Below, piece after piece: positions 27,850 to 36,689 of a stretch of DNA of 56,096 bases; within the stretch, counting starts at the first letter, position 1; every line of letters begins with the position of its first letter. Source of the DNA: an uncultured Paracoccus sp. Lineage in GTDB: Bacteria > Pseudomonadota > Alphaproteobacteria > Rhodobacterales > Rhodobacteraceae. The stretch covers positions 1-56,096 of the forward strand of contig CAKTBJ010000018.1 in the NCBI GenBank assembly GCA_934533075.1. Direction: 5' to 3'. Position numbers and translations under genes: made by a program. The notes beneath the pieces were generated by a model. It was not told the DNA's origin. It ran no database searches and was given only the letters and a program-made list of their open reading frames with translations.

Positions 27850-28452
27850 ATGTCGATATACACCCTCAAGGCAAGGTTTCAGGATCGGCTGCGGCCCGTG
27901 GTGGTCCGGCTGGCGGCGGCGGGCGTGACCGCCAACCAGATTACCGTGGCGGCGGCGGCGGTGTCGATCCTTCTCGGCGCGGTGCTGTGGATGTGGCCGG
28001 TGCCGGCGCTGTTCGCGCTGATCCCGGTCTGGATGCTGCTGCGCATGGCGCTGAACGCCATCGACGGCATGCTGGCGCGCGAACATGGGCAGAAATCCGC
28101 GCTTGGCGGCTATCTGAACGAGATCGGGGACGTGGTGTCGGATGCGGCGCTCTATGCGCCCTTTGCTTTGGTGGCGCCGCTGTCGCAGGTCTGGGTGGGG
28201 GCGGCGGTGGTGCTGGCGCTGCTGACCGAATTCGCGGGCATCCTCGGCGTCGTGCATGGCAATGGGCGGCGCTATGACGGGCCGATGGGCAAGAGCGACC
28301 GGGCGCTGGCCTTCGGTCTTCTGGCCGCATGGATCGCCGTGGCCGGCGGCGCCTTGCCGGGCTGGGCGGCATGGGTGCTGCCGGTGCTGTGCGCGCTGAT
28401 GGTCTGGACGGTGGTCAACCGGGTGCGCGCGGGGCTGCGGCCGGCCGGCTGA
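27850..28452 (+). CDS. CDP-alcohol phosphatidyltransferase (YnbA-like)
   Basis: Inner-membrane enzyme of 200 residues that would transfer a phosphatidyl group from CDP-diacylglycerol to an alcohol. The family motif reads DGMLAREHGQKSALGG then YLNEIGDVVSD (about residues 74-100). The first Asp of the second pair is Asn here, while the other three acidic positions are kept. About six helices. ATG 27850 is preceded by AAGGCGGG; ATG 27844 is two codons earlier but too close to it. It is divergent from the hydrolase-methyltransferase operon across 151 bases and overlaps the convergent oxidase by 38 bases. The head group is unknown. Confidence 0.9.
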   Translation: MSIYTLKARFQDRLRPVVVRLAAAGVTANQITVAAAAVSILLGAVLWMWPVPALFALIPVWMLLRMALNAIDGMLAREHGQKSALGGYLNEIGDVVSDAALYAPFALVAPLSQVWVGAAVVLALLTEFAGILGVVHGNGRRYDGPMGKSDRALAFGLLAAWIAVAGGALPGWAAWVLPVLCALMVWTVVNRVRAGLRPAG

Positions 28453-29722
28453 CGGCACGGCCCGGCAGCAGGCGGAAGCGGTCGGCGCGATAGGGGGCGG
28501 GGTCGGTTGCGGGCGTCCGGCCGGCCAGCAGGTCGCGCACCAGCCCCGCCGTCACCGCCGACATGGTGAGGCCCAGATGCGCATGGCCAAAGGCATGGAT
28601 CACGCGCGGATCGCGGCTGGCGGGTCCGATCACCGGCAGGCTGTCGGGCAGCGAGGGGCGCTCGCCCATCCATTCGCGGCGGATCCCGGCCCCGGCCAAT
28701 GCCGGCACCAGCCCGCGCGCCACGGCGATGCGGCCGCGCAGCCGGCGGAAATCCGGCGGGCGGCCGGGGCGCGACAGCTCGGCCCCCATCGTCAGGCGCA
28801 ACCCCTCGTCCATCGGCGCCAGCACCAGCCCGAGGCTGGCGAAATAGGTCGGGCCGGGCAGCAGCGATTCGGTGCCGGCCTCGAAGCAGGCGTGATAGCC
28901 GCGCTCGGCCAGCAGGGGGATGCGGTCGCCGAACCGCGCCGCCAGCGCGCCCGAGGCCGCCCCGGCGCAGACCACCACCCGCGCCGCCGACAGCATGCCC
29001 TCGGTGGTGTGCAGGCGGATGCCGCCGGGCTGGCTCTCGGCCCCGGTGACGCGCGCGCGCAGCAGGCGCGCATCGCGGGCGAGGGCCGCGTCCAGATAGG
29101 CCATGACCAGCCCGCCGGGATCGGGGGCGAAGCCGCAAGCGGGCTGGTCGATGGCGGCATGCAGCCCCTCGGGCCGCAGGGCCGGCAGCCTTTGGCGCAG
29201 GGCCTGCGCGTCGAGGATGTCGAACCCCACGCCATGCGCCTGCATCAGCCGCCGGTCGAGGCCGGTGCCGGCGAAACCGGCGGCCGAGCCATAGACCTTC
29301 AGCCAGCCGCCTGCGCGGATCAGGTCGGGGCGCCCGGCCAGCGCGGCCAGTTCGCGATGCGCCGCCAGCGCCGGGGCGGTCAGCGGCGCCATCGCGGCGC
29401 TGATGCGCGCCACCTGCGCCGGGCGGCTGGCCGCGATCATGCGCGCGACCCAGGGCAGGGCGGCCGGCAGGTCGCCCCGGCGCACCCAGCCATAGCCCTG
29501 CGCGTCGAACAGCAGGCGCGGCAATTGCCGCACCACGCCGGGCGTGGCGTTGGGGGTGACGCCGCCGATGGCGATGGCGCCGGCATTGCCGAAGCTGGCG
29601 CCGGTGGCCGGGGCGGGGTCGATCACCGTCACCGCCATCCCCGATTCGGCCAGCACCAGCGCGGTGGCCGCGCCGACGATGCCGGCCCCGATGACGGCCA
29701 CCTCGGCGGTGGTGGCGGGCAT
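28415..29722 (-). CDS. FAD-dependent oxidoreductase, D-amino acid dehydrogenase (DadA)-like
   Basis: DAO-fold flavoenzyme of 435 residues, oxidising an amino acid or amine. The FAD Rossmann motif [20 protein letters not shown] is at residues 8-27. [10 protein letters not shown] and the C-terminal [18 protein letters not shown] with [15 protein letters not shown] before it are typical of DadA-like proteins. It starts four bases after the ABC ATPase stop, so it belongs to the importer operon and probably acts on the imported compound. Its 3' end overlaps the CDP-alcohol phosphatidyltransferase on the other strand. Confidence 0.92.
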   Translation of the reverse strand: MPATTAEVAVIGAGIVGAATALVLAESGMAVTVIDPAPATGASFGNAGAIAIGGVTPNATPGVVRQLPRLLFDAQGYGWVRRGDLPAALPWVARMIAASRPAQVARISAAMAPLTAPALAAHRELAALAGRPDLIRAGGWLKVYGSAAGFAGTGLDRRLMQAHGVGFDILDAQALRQRLPALRPEGLHAAIDQPACGFAPDPGGLVMAYLDAALARDARLLRARVTGAESQPGGIRLHTTEGMLSAARVVVCAGAASGALAARFGDRIPLLAERGYHACFEAGTESLLPGPTYFASLGLVLAPMDEGLRLTMGAELSRPGRPPDFRRLRGRIAVARGLVPALAGAGIRREWMGERPSLPDSLPVIGPASRDPRVIHAFGHAHLGLTMSAVTAGLVRDLLAGRTPATDPAPYRADRFRLLPGRAVSRPAAAPRAPG

Positions 29723-29726
29723 GGTG

Positions 29727-30461
29727 TCAGTCCATCGGGTTCAGCACGCGGTGCAGGAAGTCCTGCGTGCGCGGATGCCGGGGGTTGCGCAGCACCTGGT
29801 CGGGGGTGCCCTGCTCGCAGATGCGGCCCGATTCCAGGAACAGCACCCGGTCGGCCACGGCGCGGGCAAAGCCCATCTCATGCGTGACCACGACCATCGT
29901 CATGCCCTCGGCCGCCACGTCGCGCATCACCCCCAGCACCTCGCCCACCAGTTCCGGGTCCAGCGCCGAGGTCGGCTCGTCGAACAGGATTGCCTTGGGC
30001 CGCATCGCCAGCGCGCGGGCGATGGCTACCCGCTGCTGCTGGCCGCCGGAAAGCTGGCCCGGATGCACGTCGAACTTGTCGCCCAGCCCCACCTTGGCCA
30101 GCAGGGCGCGGGCCTCCTCGCGCGCCTGGGCCACCGGCTCGCCCTTGACGAAGACCGGCCCCTCCATGACGTTTTCCAGCGCGGTGCGGTGCGGGAACAG
30201 GTTGAACCGCTGGAACACCATCGCCACCTGCGCCCGCAGCTTCGCGATGGACTTGTGCGCGGGGTCCAGCTTCTGGCCCTCGATCAGGATGGCGCCGCTG
30301 TCATAGGTCTCCAGCCCGTTGATGCAGCGCAGGATGGTCGACTTGCCCGAGCCGGAGGGGCCGATGATGCACACGACTTCGCCCTTGGCCACGTCGAAGC
30401 TGATGCCCTTGATGACCTCCAGCCGGCCGAAGGATTTGTGAATGTCCTGAACCGCGATCAT
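29727..30461 (-). CDS. Polar amino acid ABC transporter ATP-binding protein
   Basis: ATPase of the PAAT family (GlnQ/HisP-like), 244 residues. Walker [11 protein letters not shown]-loop [16 protein letters not shown], signature LSGGQQQR, Walker [14 protein letters not shown] and [13 protein letters not shown] are all intact. It ends [10 protein letters not shown], as family members do. ATG 30461 overlaps the permease stop by four bases. Confidence 0.95.
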   Translation of the reverse strand: MIAVQDIHKSFGRLEVIKGISFDVAKGEVVCIIGPSGSGKSTILRCINGLETYDSGAILIEGQKLDPAHKSIAKLRAQVAMVFQRFNLFPHRTALENVMEGPVFVKGEPVAQAREEARALLAKVGLGDKFDVHPGQLSGGQQQRVAIARALAMRPKAILFDEPTSALDPELVGEVLGVMRDVAAEGMTMVVVTHEMGFARAVADRVLFLESGRICEQGTPDQVLRNPRHPRTQDFLHRVLNPMD

Positions 30462-31111
30462 GCCTGTGCATACCTCTTTTCAAGGTGCCGCGTCAGGAAG
30501 GTCAGCGGCAGGCTCAGCCCCAGATAGATCAGCGCCACCAGCGTGAACACCGTCATGTTGTCGAAGGTCGAGGCGGCGATAAGCTGTCCCTGCCGGGTCA
30601 GCTCGGCCACCGTGATGGTCGAGACCAGCGAGGAATCCTTCAGCATCATGATGATGGTATTGCCAAAGGGCGGCATCACGATGCGGATCGCCTGCGGCAG
30701 GATCACCCGGCGCATGATCAGCGCCTCGGACATGCCGATGGACATGGCGGCCTCGATCTGGCCCTTGTCGATGGATTCGATGCCGGCGCGGAAGTTCTCG
30801 GCCTGATAGGCCGAATAGGCGATGCCGAGGCCGATGATCCCCGCCTGAAGCGCGCTGAGGTCGAGGCCGATCTCCGGCATCACGAAATAGATGTAGAACA
30901 GCTGCACGATGATCGGGATGCCGCGGATGATGGTGATGAACCCGCGCGAGATTCCCACCAGCAGCGGGTTGCCGGTCCAGGTCATGATCGCCCAGACAAA
31001 GCCCAGCACCGTGCTGAGGATAACGGAAAAGAAGGTGACGACCAGCGTCAGCCACACCCCGTTCATCAGCAGGGGCAGGTAGTCGCCGGCACGGTCGAGA
31101 AAACCAGGCAT
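30458..31111 (-). CDS. Polar amino acid ABC transporter permease
   Basis: Membrane subunit of 217 residues, about five helices. It starts [19 protein letters not shown], has the family's [14 protein letters not shown] and the EAA loop [20 protein letters not shown], then [19 protein letters not shown] 31111 follows GGAGG. Only one permease gene is present, so the channel should be a homodimer. Confidence 0.95.
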   Translation of the reverse strand: MPGFLDRAGDYLPLLMNGVWLTLVVTFFSVILSTVLGFVWAIMTWTGNPLLVGISRGFITIIRGIPIIVQLFYIYFVMPEIGLDLSALQAGIIGLGIAYSAYQAENFRAGIESIDKGQIEAAMSIGMSEALIMRRVILPQAIRIVMPPFGNTIIMMLKDSSLVSTITVAELTRQGQLIAASTFDNMTVFTLVALIYLGLSLPLTFLTRHLEKRYAQA

Positions 31112-31188
31112 CAGGGCCTCCGTTCAGAGGGACGCGGGTCAGTAGGACAGGGATCGGAGGGGCGCGGGCGGCGCCCGGAAACGGACAG

Positions 31189-31216
31189 GGGGCGGGCCGG
31201 CGATGCGGCCCGCCCC
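31189..31216 (-). promoter_or_regulatory. GC hairpin between binding protein and permease genes
   Basis: Perfect 11-bp inverted repeat GGGGCGGGCCG (31189-31199) and CGGCCCGCCCC (31206-31216) with a 6-base loop, just after the binding protein stop. There is no T-tract. Such hairpins raise the binding protein level relative to the permease through mRNA stability or partial termination; this role is inferred. Confidence 0.65.
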
Positions 31217-31223
31217 GGCAGGC

Positions 31224-31988
31224 TCAGTTCAGGCCCCATTTCTCGACGATGGTGTCCAGTTCGCCCGATTCCTTGATCTTGGCGATGCCGTCATTCAGCA
31301 GGGCCAGCAACTCGGTCGCGTTCTGGCGCACGGCGAGGGCAACGTCGCCGGCCATCTGCGGCTCGTATTCCGGGACCAGGCGCACGTTGGACTGGGTCTG
31401 GCCCAACTGGTAGGCCACGATCGGGTAATCGGCGATGCCGGCGTCGATGCGGCCCAGCGACACGTCGCGCATGATATCCGCGATTGCGTCATAAACCTTG
31501 ATTTCCTTGAACTTTCCGCTGGCGGTCATGCCGTCATAGTAACGGGTTCCCACCTGCACGCCCACCACCTTGCCGGCAAGGTCGTCCCAGGTGCGGTAAG
31601 GGGTCTCGTCCTCGTTGATGACGAACAGCCCCTCGCCATAGTGATAGACCGGATCGGTGAAGGTCACGACCCGCGCGCGCTCCTCCGAGATGATCATGGC
31701 AGCGGCGATGATGTCGATCTTGCCCCCGGTCAGCGAAGGGATCAGCGCCGACCACTGGGTGGCCTCGACATCGGCCTGGAAGCCCTCCTGCGCCGCGATG
31801 GCGTTGACGATATCCACCATTAGGCCGGTGATCTGGTTGGTTTGCACGTCAAGGAACGTGAAGGGGATGCCGCTGGGGGTCGATCCGACCTTGTAGGTCT
31901 CGCCCTGCGCCAGGGCGGGGGTTGCAAGGCAGGCGCATGCGGCCAGCGCGAGGGCCGCGCGGCGGGTCAGGCTGAAGATTGCGGTCAT
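31224..31988 (-). CDS. Amino acid ABC transporter substrate-binding protein (family 3)
   Basis: Periplasmic binding protein of 254 residues. The signal peptide has a twin-Arg start (SLTRRAALALAACAC) and ends ATPALAQ. The core has SGIPFTFLD, GLMVDIVNAIA, IPSLTGGKIDIIAAAMII, RARVVTFTDPVYHYGEG and GKVVGVQVGTRYYDG. The Arg and Asp expected for amino acid binding lie in SEERARVV and RIDAGIADYP. ATG 31988 has GGGAGG nine bases upstream; ATG 32030 would add 14 residues. It is first in the operon, divergent from an XRE-cupin regulator. Confidence 0.93.
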   Translation of the reverse strand: MTAIFSLTRRAALALAACACLATPALAQGETYKVGSTPSGIPFTFLDVQTNQITGLMVDIVNAIAAQEGFQADVEATQWSALIPSLTGGKIDIIAAAMIISEERARVVTFTDPVYHYGEGLFVINEDETPYRTWDDLAGKVVGVQVGTRYYDGMTASGKFKEIKVYDAIADIMRDVSLGRIDAGIADYPIVAYQLGQTQSNVRLVPEYEPQMAGDVALAVRQNATELLALLNDGIAKIKESGELDTIVEKWGLN

Positions 31989-32053
31989 GGCGGTCCTCCC
32001 GAAAAACCGATCCGGCAGCGGATTCATCACGATTGAAATTTCCGCTCCGATGT

Positions 32054-32074
32054 TTCAGCTTGGTGAAAGCTGAA
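32054..32074. promoter_or_regulatory. Inverted repeat in the divergent promoter, candidate operator of the XRE-cupin regulator
   Basis: TTCAGCTT (32054-32061) and AAGCTGAA (32067-32074) are perfect inverted arms around GGTGA. The same TGAAA/TTTCA half-sites recur at 32034-32038 and within a GAAATTTC palindrome at 32035-32042. The site lies between the amino acid binding protein and the regulator and partly overlaps the regulator's start, so it could control both directions. Confidence 0.55.
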
Positions 32075-32682
32075 TGCGGTTGTCAATCATGGATGTGCCC
32101 CTCTCCCCGGTTTCCGACGACGCGCCCGGCCTCGCCATCGGCGCGCGCCTGCGGTTGCGGCGCAAGGTGCGGGGGTTGTCGCTGAAGGCGGTGGCCGGGC
32201 GCGCCGAGGTGTCCATCGGGTTGCTGAGCCAGATCGAGCGCGGGCTGAGCATGCCCTCGGTGCGGTCGCTGGCGGCGATCTGCGCGGCGCTGGACATGCC
32301 GGTGGGCTGGCTGTTCGGGGATGGCGGAGACGCCGAGGCCAATCCGCTGGTGGTGCGCCGCCATGCAAGGCGGGTTATGGACCTGGGCGCCAAGGGCATG
32401 GTCAAGGAATTCATGACGCCCGACCATTGCCCCGGCATCCAGATGATGCGGCTGGTGATCCGGCCCGGCGGCTCGACCGGGGAAAAGGCCTACAGCCACC
32501 GGCAGGGCGCGAATTGCGGCACGGTGCTGTCGGGCGTGCTGGGGCTGGAGGTCGATGGCGAGGTGCTGCGCCTGGCCGCCGGCGACAGCTTCGCCTTCGA
32601 GGCCACGCGGTCGATCCGCTTCTGGTGCGAGGGCGAGCAGGATGCGGTGGTGCTGTGGGTGGTCGCGCCGGCGGTGTATTGA
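32074..32682 (+). CDS. XRE family regulator with C-terminal cupin (PuuR-like)
   Basis: Transcription factor of 202 residues. The helix-turn-helix is RLRLRRKVRGLSLKAVAGRA then EVSIGLLSQIERGLSMPSVR (about residues 24-65). The cupin barrel is in the second half (MMRLVIRPGGSTGE, GANCGTVLSGVLGLEVDG, LAAGDSFAFEATRSIRFW). PuuR-type proteins sense polyamines or amino compounds. ATG 32074 follows GGTGA, a good match to the 3' end of 16S rRNA; ATG 32089 is also possible. It is divergent from the ABC operon and 20 bases upstream of an oxidase it probably controls. Confidence 0.9.
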   Translation: MRLSIMDVPLSPVSDDAPGLAIGARLRLRRKVRGLSLKAVAGRAEVSIGLLSQIERGLSMPSVRSLAAICAALDMPVGWLFGDGGDAEANPLVVRRHARRVMDLGAKGMVKEFMTPDHCPGIQMMRLVIRPGGSTGEKAYSHRQGANCGTVLSGVLGLEVDGEVLRLAAGDSFAFEATRSIRFWCEGEQDAVVLWVVAPAVY

Positions 32683-32702
32683 AGCGAAGGGGAAGGGACA
32701 CG

Positions 32703-33995
32703 ATGATCGGGAACGAGGAAGCGGTGATCGCCGATTCGCTGTGGACGGCGACGGCGGGTCCGGCGCCCGACTGCCCGCCGCTGCGCGGGCGCGAGGAGGC
32801 CGAGGTGGCCGTCATCGGCGCCGGCTATACCGGCCTGTCGGCGGCGCTGCACCTGGCCGAGCGCGGCATTCCGGTGATCGTGCTGGAGGCCGAGACGCCC
32901 GGCTGGGGCGCCTCGGGGCGCAATGGCGGGCAGGTCAATCCCGGCCTCAAGGGCGATCCCGACGATCTGGAGGCGCGCTTCGGTCCCGAAATGGGCCAGC
33001 GCATGACCGAACTGTCGGGCGGTGCGGGGCAATTCGTCTTCGACCTGATCGCGCGGCTGGGCATCGACTGCGCGGCCCGGCAACCCGGCTGGGTGCAGGC
33101 CTTCCACAACGAGGCCGCCGAGGCCACCGTCCGCGCCCGCGTCGAACAATGGAACCGGCGCGGCGTGCCGCTGCGGCTGCTGTCGCGCGAGGAGACCGCC
33201 GCCACGCTGGGCACCGCGGCCTATCGCGGCGCGATGATCGACCCGCGCGGCGGCAACCTGCATCCGCTGAACTATGCCCTGGGCCTGGCCCATGCCGCGC
33301 TGAAGGCGGGGGCGCGCATCCACGGCCACAGCCGGGTCCTGTCGCTGGAACCGGACGGGGCCGGCCATGTCCTGCGCATGCAGGGCGGCGAGGTGCGGGC
33401 GCGCCGGGTGCTGATCGCCACCAACGGCTATGCCGATGCGGTATCGGCGCCGATGAACCGGGCGGTGGTGCCGGTGCGCTCGGTGCAGGTGGCGACCGAC
33501 ATCCTGCCCGAGGCGGTGGCGCGCGCGATCCTGCCGCAGGGGCATTCGCCCTCGGACAGCCGCCGGCTGCTGCTCTATTACCGCAAGGACCCGCAGGGGC
33601 GCTTCGTCATGGGCGGGCGCGGCGCCTATACGGCGGGCAATACCCGCCGTCACATGCAGGCGCTGCGCGAGGCCTCGGTGCGGCTGTTCCCGCAGCTGGA
33701 GGGCGTGGCGTGGCGCCATGCCTGGGGCGGCTTCGTGGCGATGACGGCCGATCATTACCCGCACCTGACGCTGGTGCGTCCGGGCGTGATGGCGGCGATG
33801 GGCTATAACGGGCGCGGGGTGGCGATGGCCTCGGTGATGGGGCGGCTGCTGGCGGACTGGGCCGGCGGCACGGCGCCCGCCGACCTGCCCTTCCCGGTCA
33901 CGCCGCCACGCCCGATCCCGTTCCATGCCCTCCGCCGGCCCGCCGTGGCGGCGATGGTGGCCTGGTCGCGCCTGCGCGACCGGCTGGAGCGATAG
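32703..33995 (+). CDS. FAD-dependent amine oxidoreductase (PuuB/DAO family)
   Basis: Flavoenzyme of 430 residues related to gamma-glutamylputrescine oxidase. It has an N-terminal substrate-side segment LWTATAGPAPDCPPL, FAD motif VAVIGAGYTGLSAALHLAER (about 35-54), the diagnostic WGASGRNGGQVNPGLKG, and C-terminal AWGGFVAMTADHYPHL and MGYNGRGVAMASVMG. ATG 32703 is preceded by AAGGGGAAGGG. Its last codons (AMVAWSRLRDRLER) are the parent sequence of the tandem array that follows, starting within the gene itself. Product most likely oxidises an amine; exact substrate unknown. Confidence 0.92.
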   Translation: MIGNEEAVIADSLWTATAGPAPDCPPLRGREEAEVAVIGAGYTGLSAALHLAERGIPVIVLEAETPGWGASGRNGGQVNPGLKGDPDDLEARFGPEMGQRMTELSGGAGQFVFDLIARLGIDCAARQPGWVQAFHNEAAEATVRARVEQWNRRGVPLRLLSREETAATLGTAAYRGAMIDPRGGNLHPLNYALGLAHAALKAGARIHGHSRVLSLEPDGAGHVLRMQGGEVRARRVLIATNGYADAVSAPMNRAVVPVRSVQVATDILPEAVARAILPQGHSPSDSRRLLLYYRKDPQGRFVMGGRGAYTAGNTRRHMQALREASVRLFPQLEGVAWRHAWGGFVAMTADHYPHLTLVRPGVMAAMGYNGRGVAMASVMGRLLADWAGGTAPADLPFPVTPPRPIPFHALRRPAVAAMVAWSRLRDRLER

Positions 33996-34835
33996 CGGGG
34001 CGTCACGCCTATGCGCCGGGCGTGGCGCGGATCAGTGGGCGGGGGCTGCCGGTTGTGTGACTGCGGCCAGTCCCGTTCCACATCCGGCGCGGGCGCGTGG
34101 CGGGGATGGTGGCATGGTTGAGTTTGCGCGATTGGCTGAAGCTTAGGCGGAGTGCTCCCCCGTTGCCGAGCGCGGCGCGGATCAGTGGGCTGGGCTGCCG
34201 GTTGGTGACTGCGGCCAGTTCCGTTCCACGTTCTGCGCGGGCGCGTGGCGGTGATGGTGGCATGGTTGGGCTTGCGCGATTGGCTGGAGCGGTGGCGGAG
34301 CGCCACCCCTCGCCGAGCGCGGCATGGATCAGTGGGCTGGGCTGCCGGTTGGTGACTGCGGCCAGTCTCGTTTCATGCTTTGCGCGGGCGCGTGGTGGGG
34401 ATGGTGGCATGGTTGAGTTTGCGCGATTGGCTGAAGCTTAGGCGGAGTGCTCCCCCGTTGCCGAGCGCGGCGCGGATCAGTGGGCTGGGGCTGCCGGTTG
34501 TGTGACTGCGACCAGTCCTGTTTCATGTTCTGCGCGGGCGCGTGGCGGTGATGGTGGCATGGCTGGGCCTGCGCGATTGGCTGGAGCGTTGGCGGGGCGC
34601 CCCCCTCGTGCCGGGGCGGCGCGGATCAGTGGGCTGGGCTGCTGGTTGGTGACTGCGGCCAGTCCTGTTCCACGTTCTGCGCCGGCGCGTGGCGAGGATG
34701 GCGGCATGGTTGGGCCTTGCGCAACCGGCTGAAGCGTTGGCGGTTGGCGGGGCGTCCCGCTCCCTGTGCCGAGCGCGGCGTGGATCGGCGGGGGCCTGCC
34801 GGCGGTGTGGGGGTCGTGTGGCTGCGGCCCACCGC
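33945..34835. repeat. Tandem array, period about 148 bp, derived from the 3' end of the oxidase gene
   Basis: The segment GATGGTGGC occurs (with small changes) starting at 33953, 34105, 34253, 34400, 34550 and 34697. A second marker ATCAGTGGG occurs at 34031, 34181, 34328, 34476 and 34625, with a worn copy at 34784. Spacings are 147-152 bases, widening only at the last. The first copy is the coding end of the upstream oxidase. Later copies still read like its tail (MVAWLxLRDWLE) but have no gene context. The copies at 34105 and 34400 agree almost perfectly for about 95 bases, so duplication probably also happened in pairs. The array fills the space between two convergent genes. No spacers as in CRISPR, no transposase. 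Function unknown. Confidence 0.92.
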
Positions 34836-34836
34836 C

Positions 34837-35664
34837 TCAGCCCAGCGCCTGCGCGGCGAGGGCAAAGCAGGCCGGCGTGGCCGGGGCTGGTGGTCTCGGG
34901 CCGTGCGACATGGTGGTGCCGCCGTCGACATGGGCAAGGCCCAGCCCGGCCAGCCAGCCCGTCAGCCCGGCCTCGACAGGCGTGTCGAGGCGCATGAACC
35001 GCCCCGCGCAACCGGCGCAAAGCCCGGCGATCAGCCGGCGGGCGCCCTCCGCGTCGGGGGCGATGACCGGGCCGATCAGCAGCCCGCGCCCGAACGGCCT
35101 GCGCGCGCCGTAGCCGGTGATGCGATCCCCGTCGCGCAGCAGCGCCACCGGCCCGGCGGCCAGCAGGGCCTGGATCAGCGGCCGGCGGTCCGTGCCGGTG
35201 GCCGCGCGGTCCAGCGCGGCGATGGCCCCGGCCTCGTCGGGACCGGCCAGATCGGGGAGGAGCGCGTCCGTCGCGGCCAGCATGCCTTGCGACTGGGCGA
35301 TGCGGCCGGTCTCGCGGAAGCCCAGCTTGCGATAGAGCGGCATGCCGGCCTCGGTCGCCACCAGCCGGTATTCGCGCGCCGGAACCAGCGCCATCGCCGC
35401 CCGCATCAGCCGCGCGCCCAGGCCCCGCCCGCGCATCGCCTCGGAGACGATGATCATGTTCAGCATGGCCACCGCGCCGAAGGGCACCAGGCAGGCCGTG
35501 CCGACCACCCTGTCGCCGGCCCGCGCCACCAGCCCGTGGCCGAGGCCGGCGATCATGGCCCAGTCCTCGGTGCGATGCGGCCAGCCCTCGGCCTGCGACA
35601 GCGCCAGCGCGCCGGGCAGGTCGCCGGGGCCGAGGGGGGCGATGACGGGGACGGAATCGGGCAT
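34837..35664 (-). CDS. GNAT acetyltransferase with C-terminal second domain
   Basis: 275 residues. The N-terminal GNAT domain has LVPFGAVAMLNMIIVSEAM, the acetyl-CoA loop RGRGLGARLMRAAM (about residues 81-94) and AGMPLYRKLGFRETG. A second GNAT-like domain follows (GYGARRPFGRGLLIGPVIA), the arrangement seen in YitH-like proteins. ATG 35664 is used; ATG 35703 in frame would add 13 residues and neither has a strong ribosome binding site. It ends right at the edge of the tandem array. Confidence 0.85.
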   Translation of the reverse strand: MPDSVPVIAPLGPGDLPGALALSQAEGWPHRTEDWAMIAGLGHGLVARAGDRVVGTACLVPFGAVAMLNMIIVSEAMRGRGLGARLMRAAMALVPAREYRLVATEAGMPLYRKLGFRETGRIAQSQGMLAATDALLPDLAGPDEAGAIAALDRAATGTDRRPLIQALLAAGPVALLRDGDRITGYGARRPFGRGLLIGPVIAPDAEGARRLIAGLCAGCAGRFMRLDTPVEAGLTGWLAGLGLAHVDGGTTMSHGPRPPAPATPACFALAAQALG

Positions 35665-35995
35665 GGGCGACTCGGGCAGGGGATTGTCGCTTACCCGATC
35701 CATGCCCGGCCTGCATGGCGAATCGTGCAGCCCCGTGGCCGGGCAGGGCGATCTTCCGCCGGTCGGGGCGAGGCCGGATGTGCATGGCCGGAACCGGGGC
35801 GGATACGGCATGCCGGGGGTTTCGCGCGCGGACCGGGGCGGGTATCTGCATGATGAAGAAGAGACGGCGGACCGCGTGATGCCGTTGTTGCGGACAGGAA
35901 CGGGGCGTTCGGCGGAGGATGCGCGCCCGCCGCGCCCCTCCGGTGTCCGCACCCGCCCGCATCGCCCCCGCCGCAACCCCGACAGGACCAGCCCC
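35665..35995. other. 331-bp divergent intergenic region
   Basis: Nothing gene-like was seen between the acetyltransferase and the HAD hydrolase. It must hold promoters for both. Reading frames across it are Arg/Pro-rich and lack ribosome binding sites. No clear palindrome or terminator stood out. Confidence 0.5.
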
Positions 35996-36661
35996 ATGAC
36001 CTTCCGCCCGAAATTCGTGACCTTCGACTGCTACGGCACGCTGACCGATTTCGACATGGCCGGCGCGGCGCGGCGCGTCTATGGCGCGCGCCTCGATGCG
36101 GCGCAGATGGAGGCCTTCATCCGCAGCTTCGCCGCCTATCGGCTGGACGAGATCCTCGGCGCCTGGAAACCCTATGCCGAAGTGATCCATAATGCCGTCG
36201 AACGCAGTTGCCGCAAGCATGGCGTGCCCTTCGACCCCGCCGATGCACGGTGCATCCATGACGAGGTGCCGACATGGGGACCGCATGCCGACGTGCCCGC
36301 CGGGCTGGCCCGCGTGGCGCAGGAGATCCCGCTGGTGATCCTGTCCAATGCCATGAAGGACCAGATCGGGCACAACGTGGCCAAGCTGGGCGCGCCCTTC
36401 CACCTGGTGCTGACCGCCGAGGAGGTCGGCAGCTACAAGCCGCGGATGAACGGGTTCGAGAAGATGCTGGACATGCTGGGCTGCGGGCCGGAGGACATCA
36501 CCCATGTCTCGTCCTCGTTCCGCTACGACCTGATGACCGCGCATGACCTGGGCATCAGGTCGAAGGTCTGGGTGGATCGCGGGCACGAGCCGGCGAATCC
36601 CTTCTATGAATATACCCGCATCCGCGATATTTCCGGCCTGCCCGGCGTCTTCGGCCTTTGA
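35996..36661 (+). CDS. HAD superfamily hydrolase, haloacid dehalogenase type II-like
   Basis: 221 residues. The nucleophile motif FDCYGTLTDFD is at residues 9-19, motif II is VILSNAMKD, the Lys motif is SYKPRMNGFEK and the acidic motif is HVSSSFRYDLMTAHDLG. The first motif DCYGTL is the one found in L-2-haloacid dehalogenases, but many proteins in this group act on phosphates. ATG 35996 follows AGGA; the long upstream frame is not homologous. It is 28 bases ahead of a DAO-type oxidase and likely co-transcribed with it and the cupin. Confidence 0.9.
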   Translation: MTFRPKFVTFDCYGTLTDFDMAGAARRVYGARLDAAQMEAFIRSFAAYRLDEILGAWKPYAEVIHNAVERSCRKHGVPFDPADARCIHDEVPTWGPHADVPAGLARVAQEIPLVILSNAMKDQIGHNVAKLGAPFHLVLTAEEVGSYKPRMNGFEKMLDMLGCGPEDITHVSSSFRYDLMTAHDLGIRSKVWVDRGHEPANPFYEYTRIRDISGLPGVFGL

Positions 36662-36689
36662 CCGGGTTCCTCATCACGGCGGCAAGGCA

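Noticed and set aside
34097..34732. Proteins encoded within the tandem array (frames reading MVAWLSLRDWLK and similar)
   Set aside because: Unit lengths are not all multiples of three, so frames drift between units, and no start has a ribosome binding site of its own.
33945..34835. CRISPR array
   Set aside because: Units are about 148 bp with no short repeat/spacer alternation and no cas genes, and the first unit is part of a coding gene.
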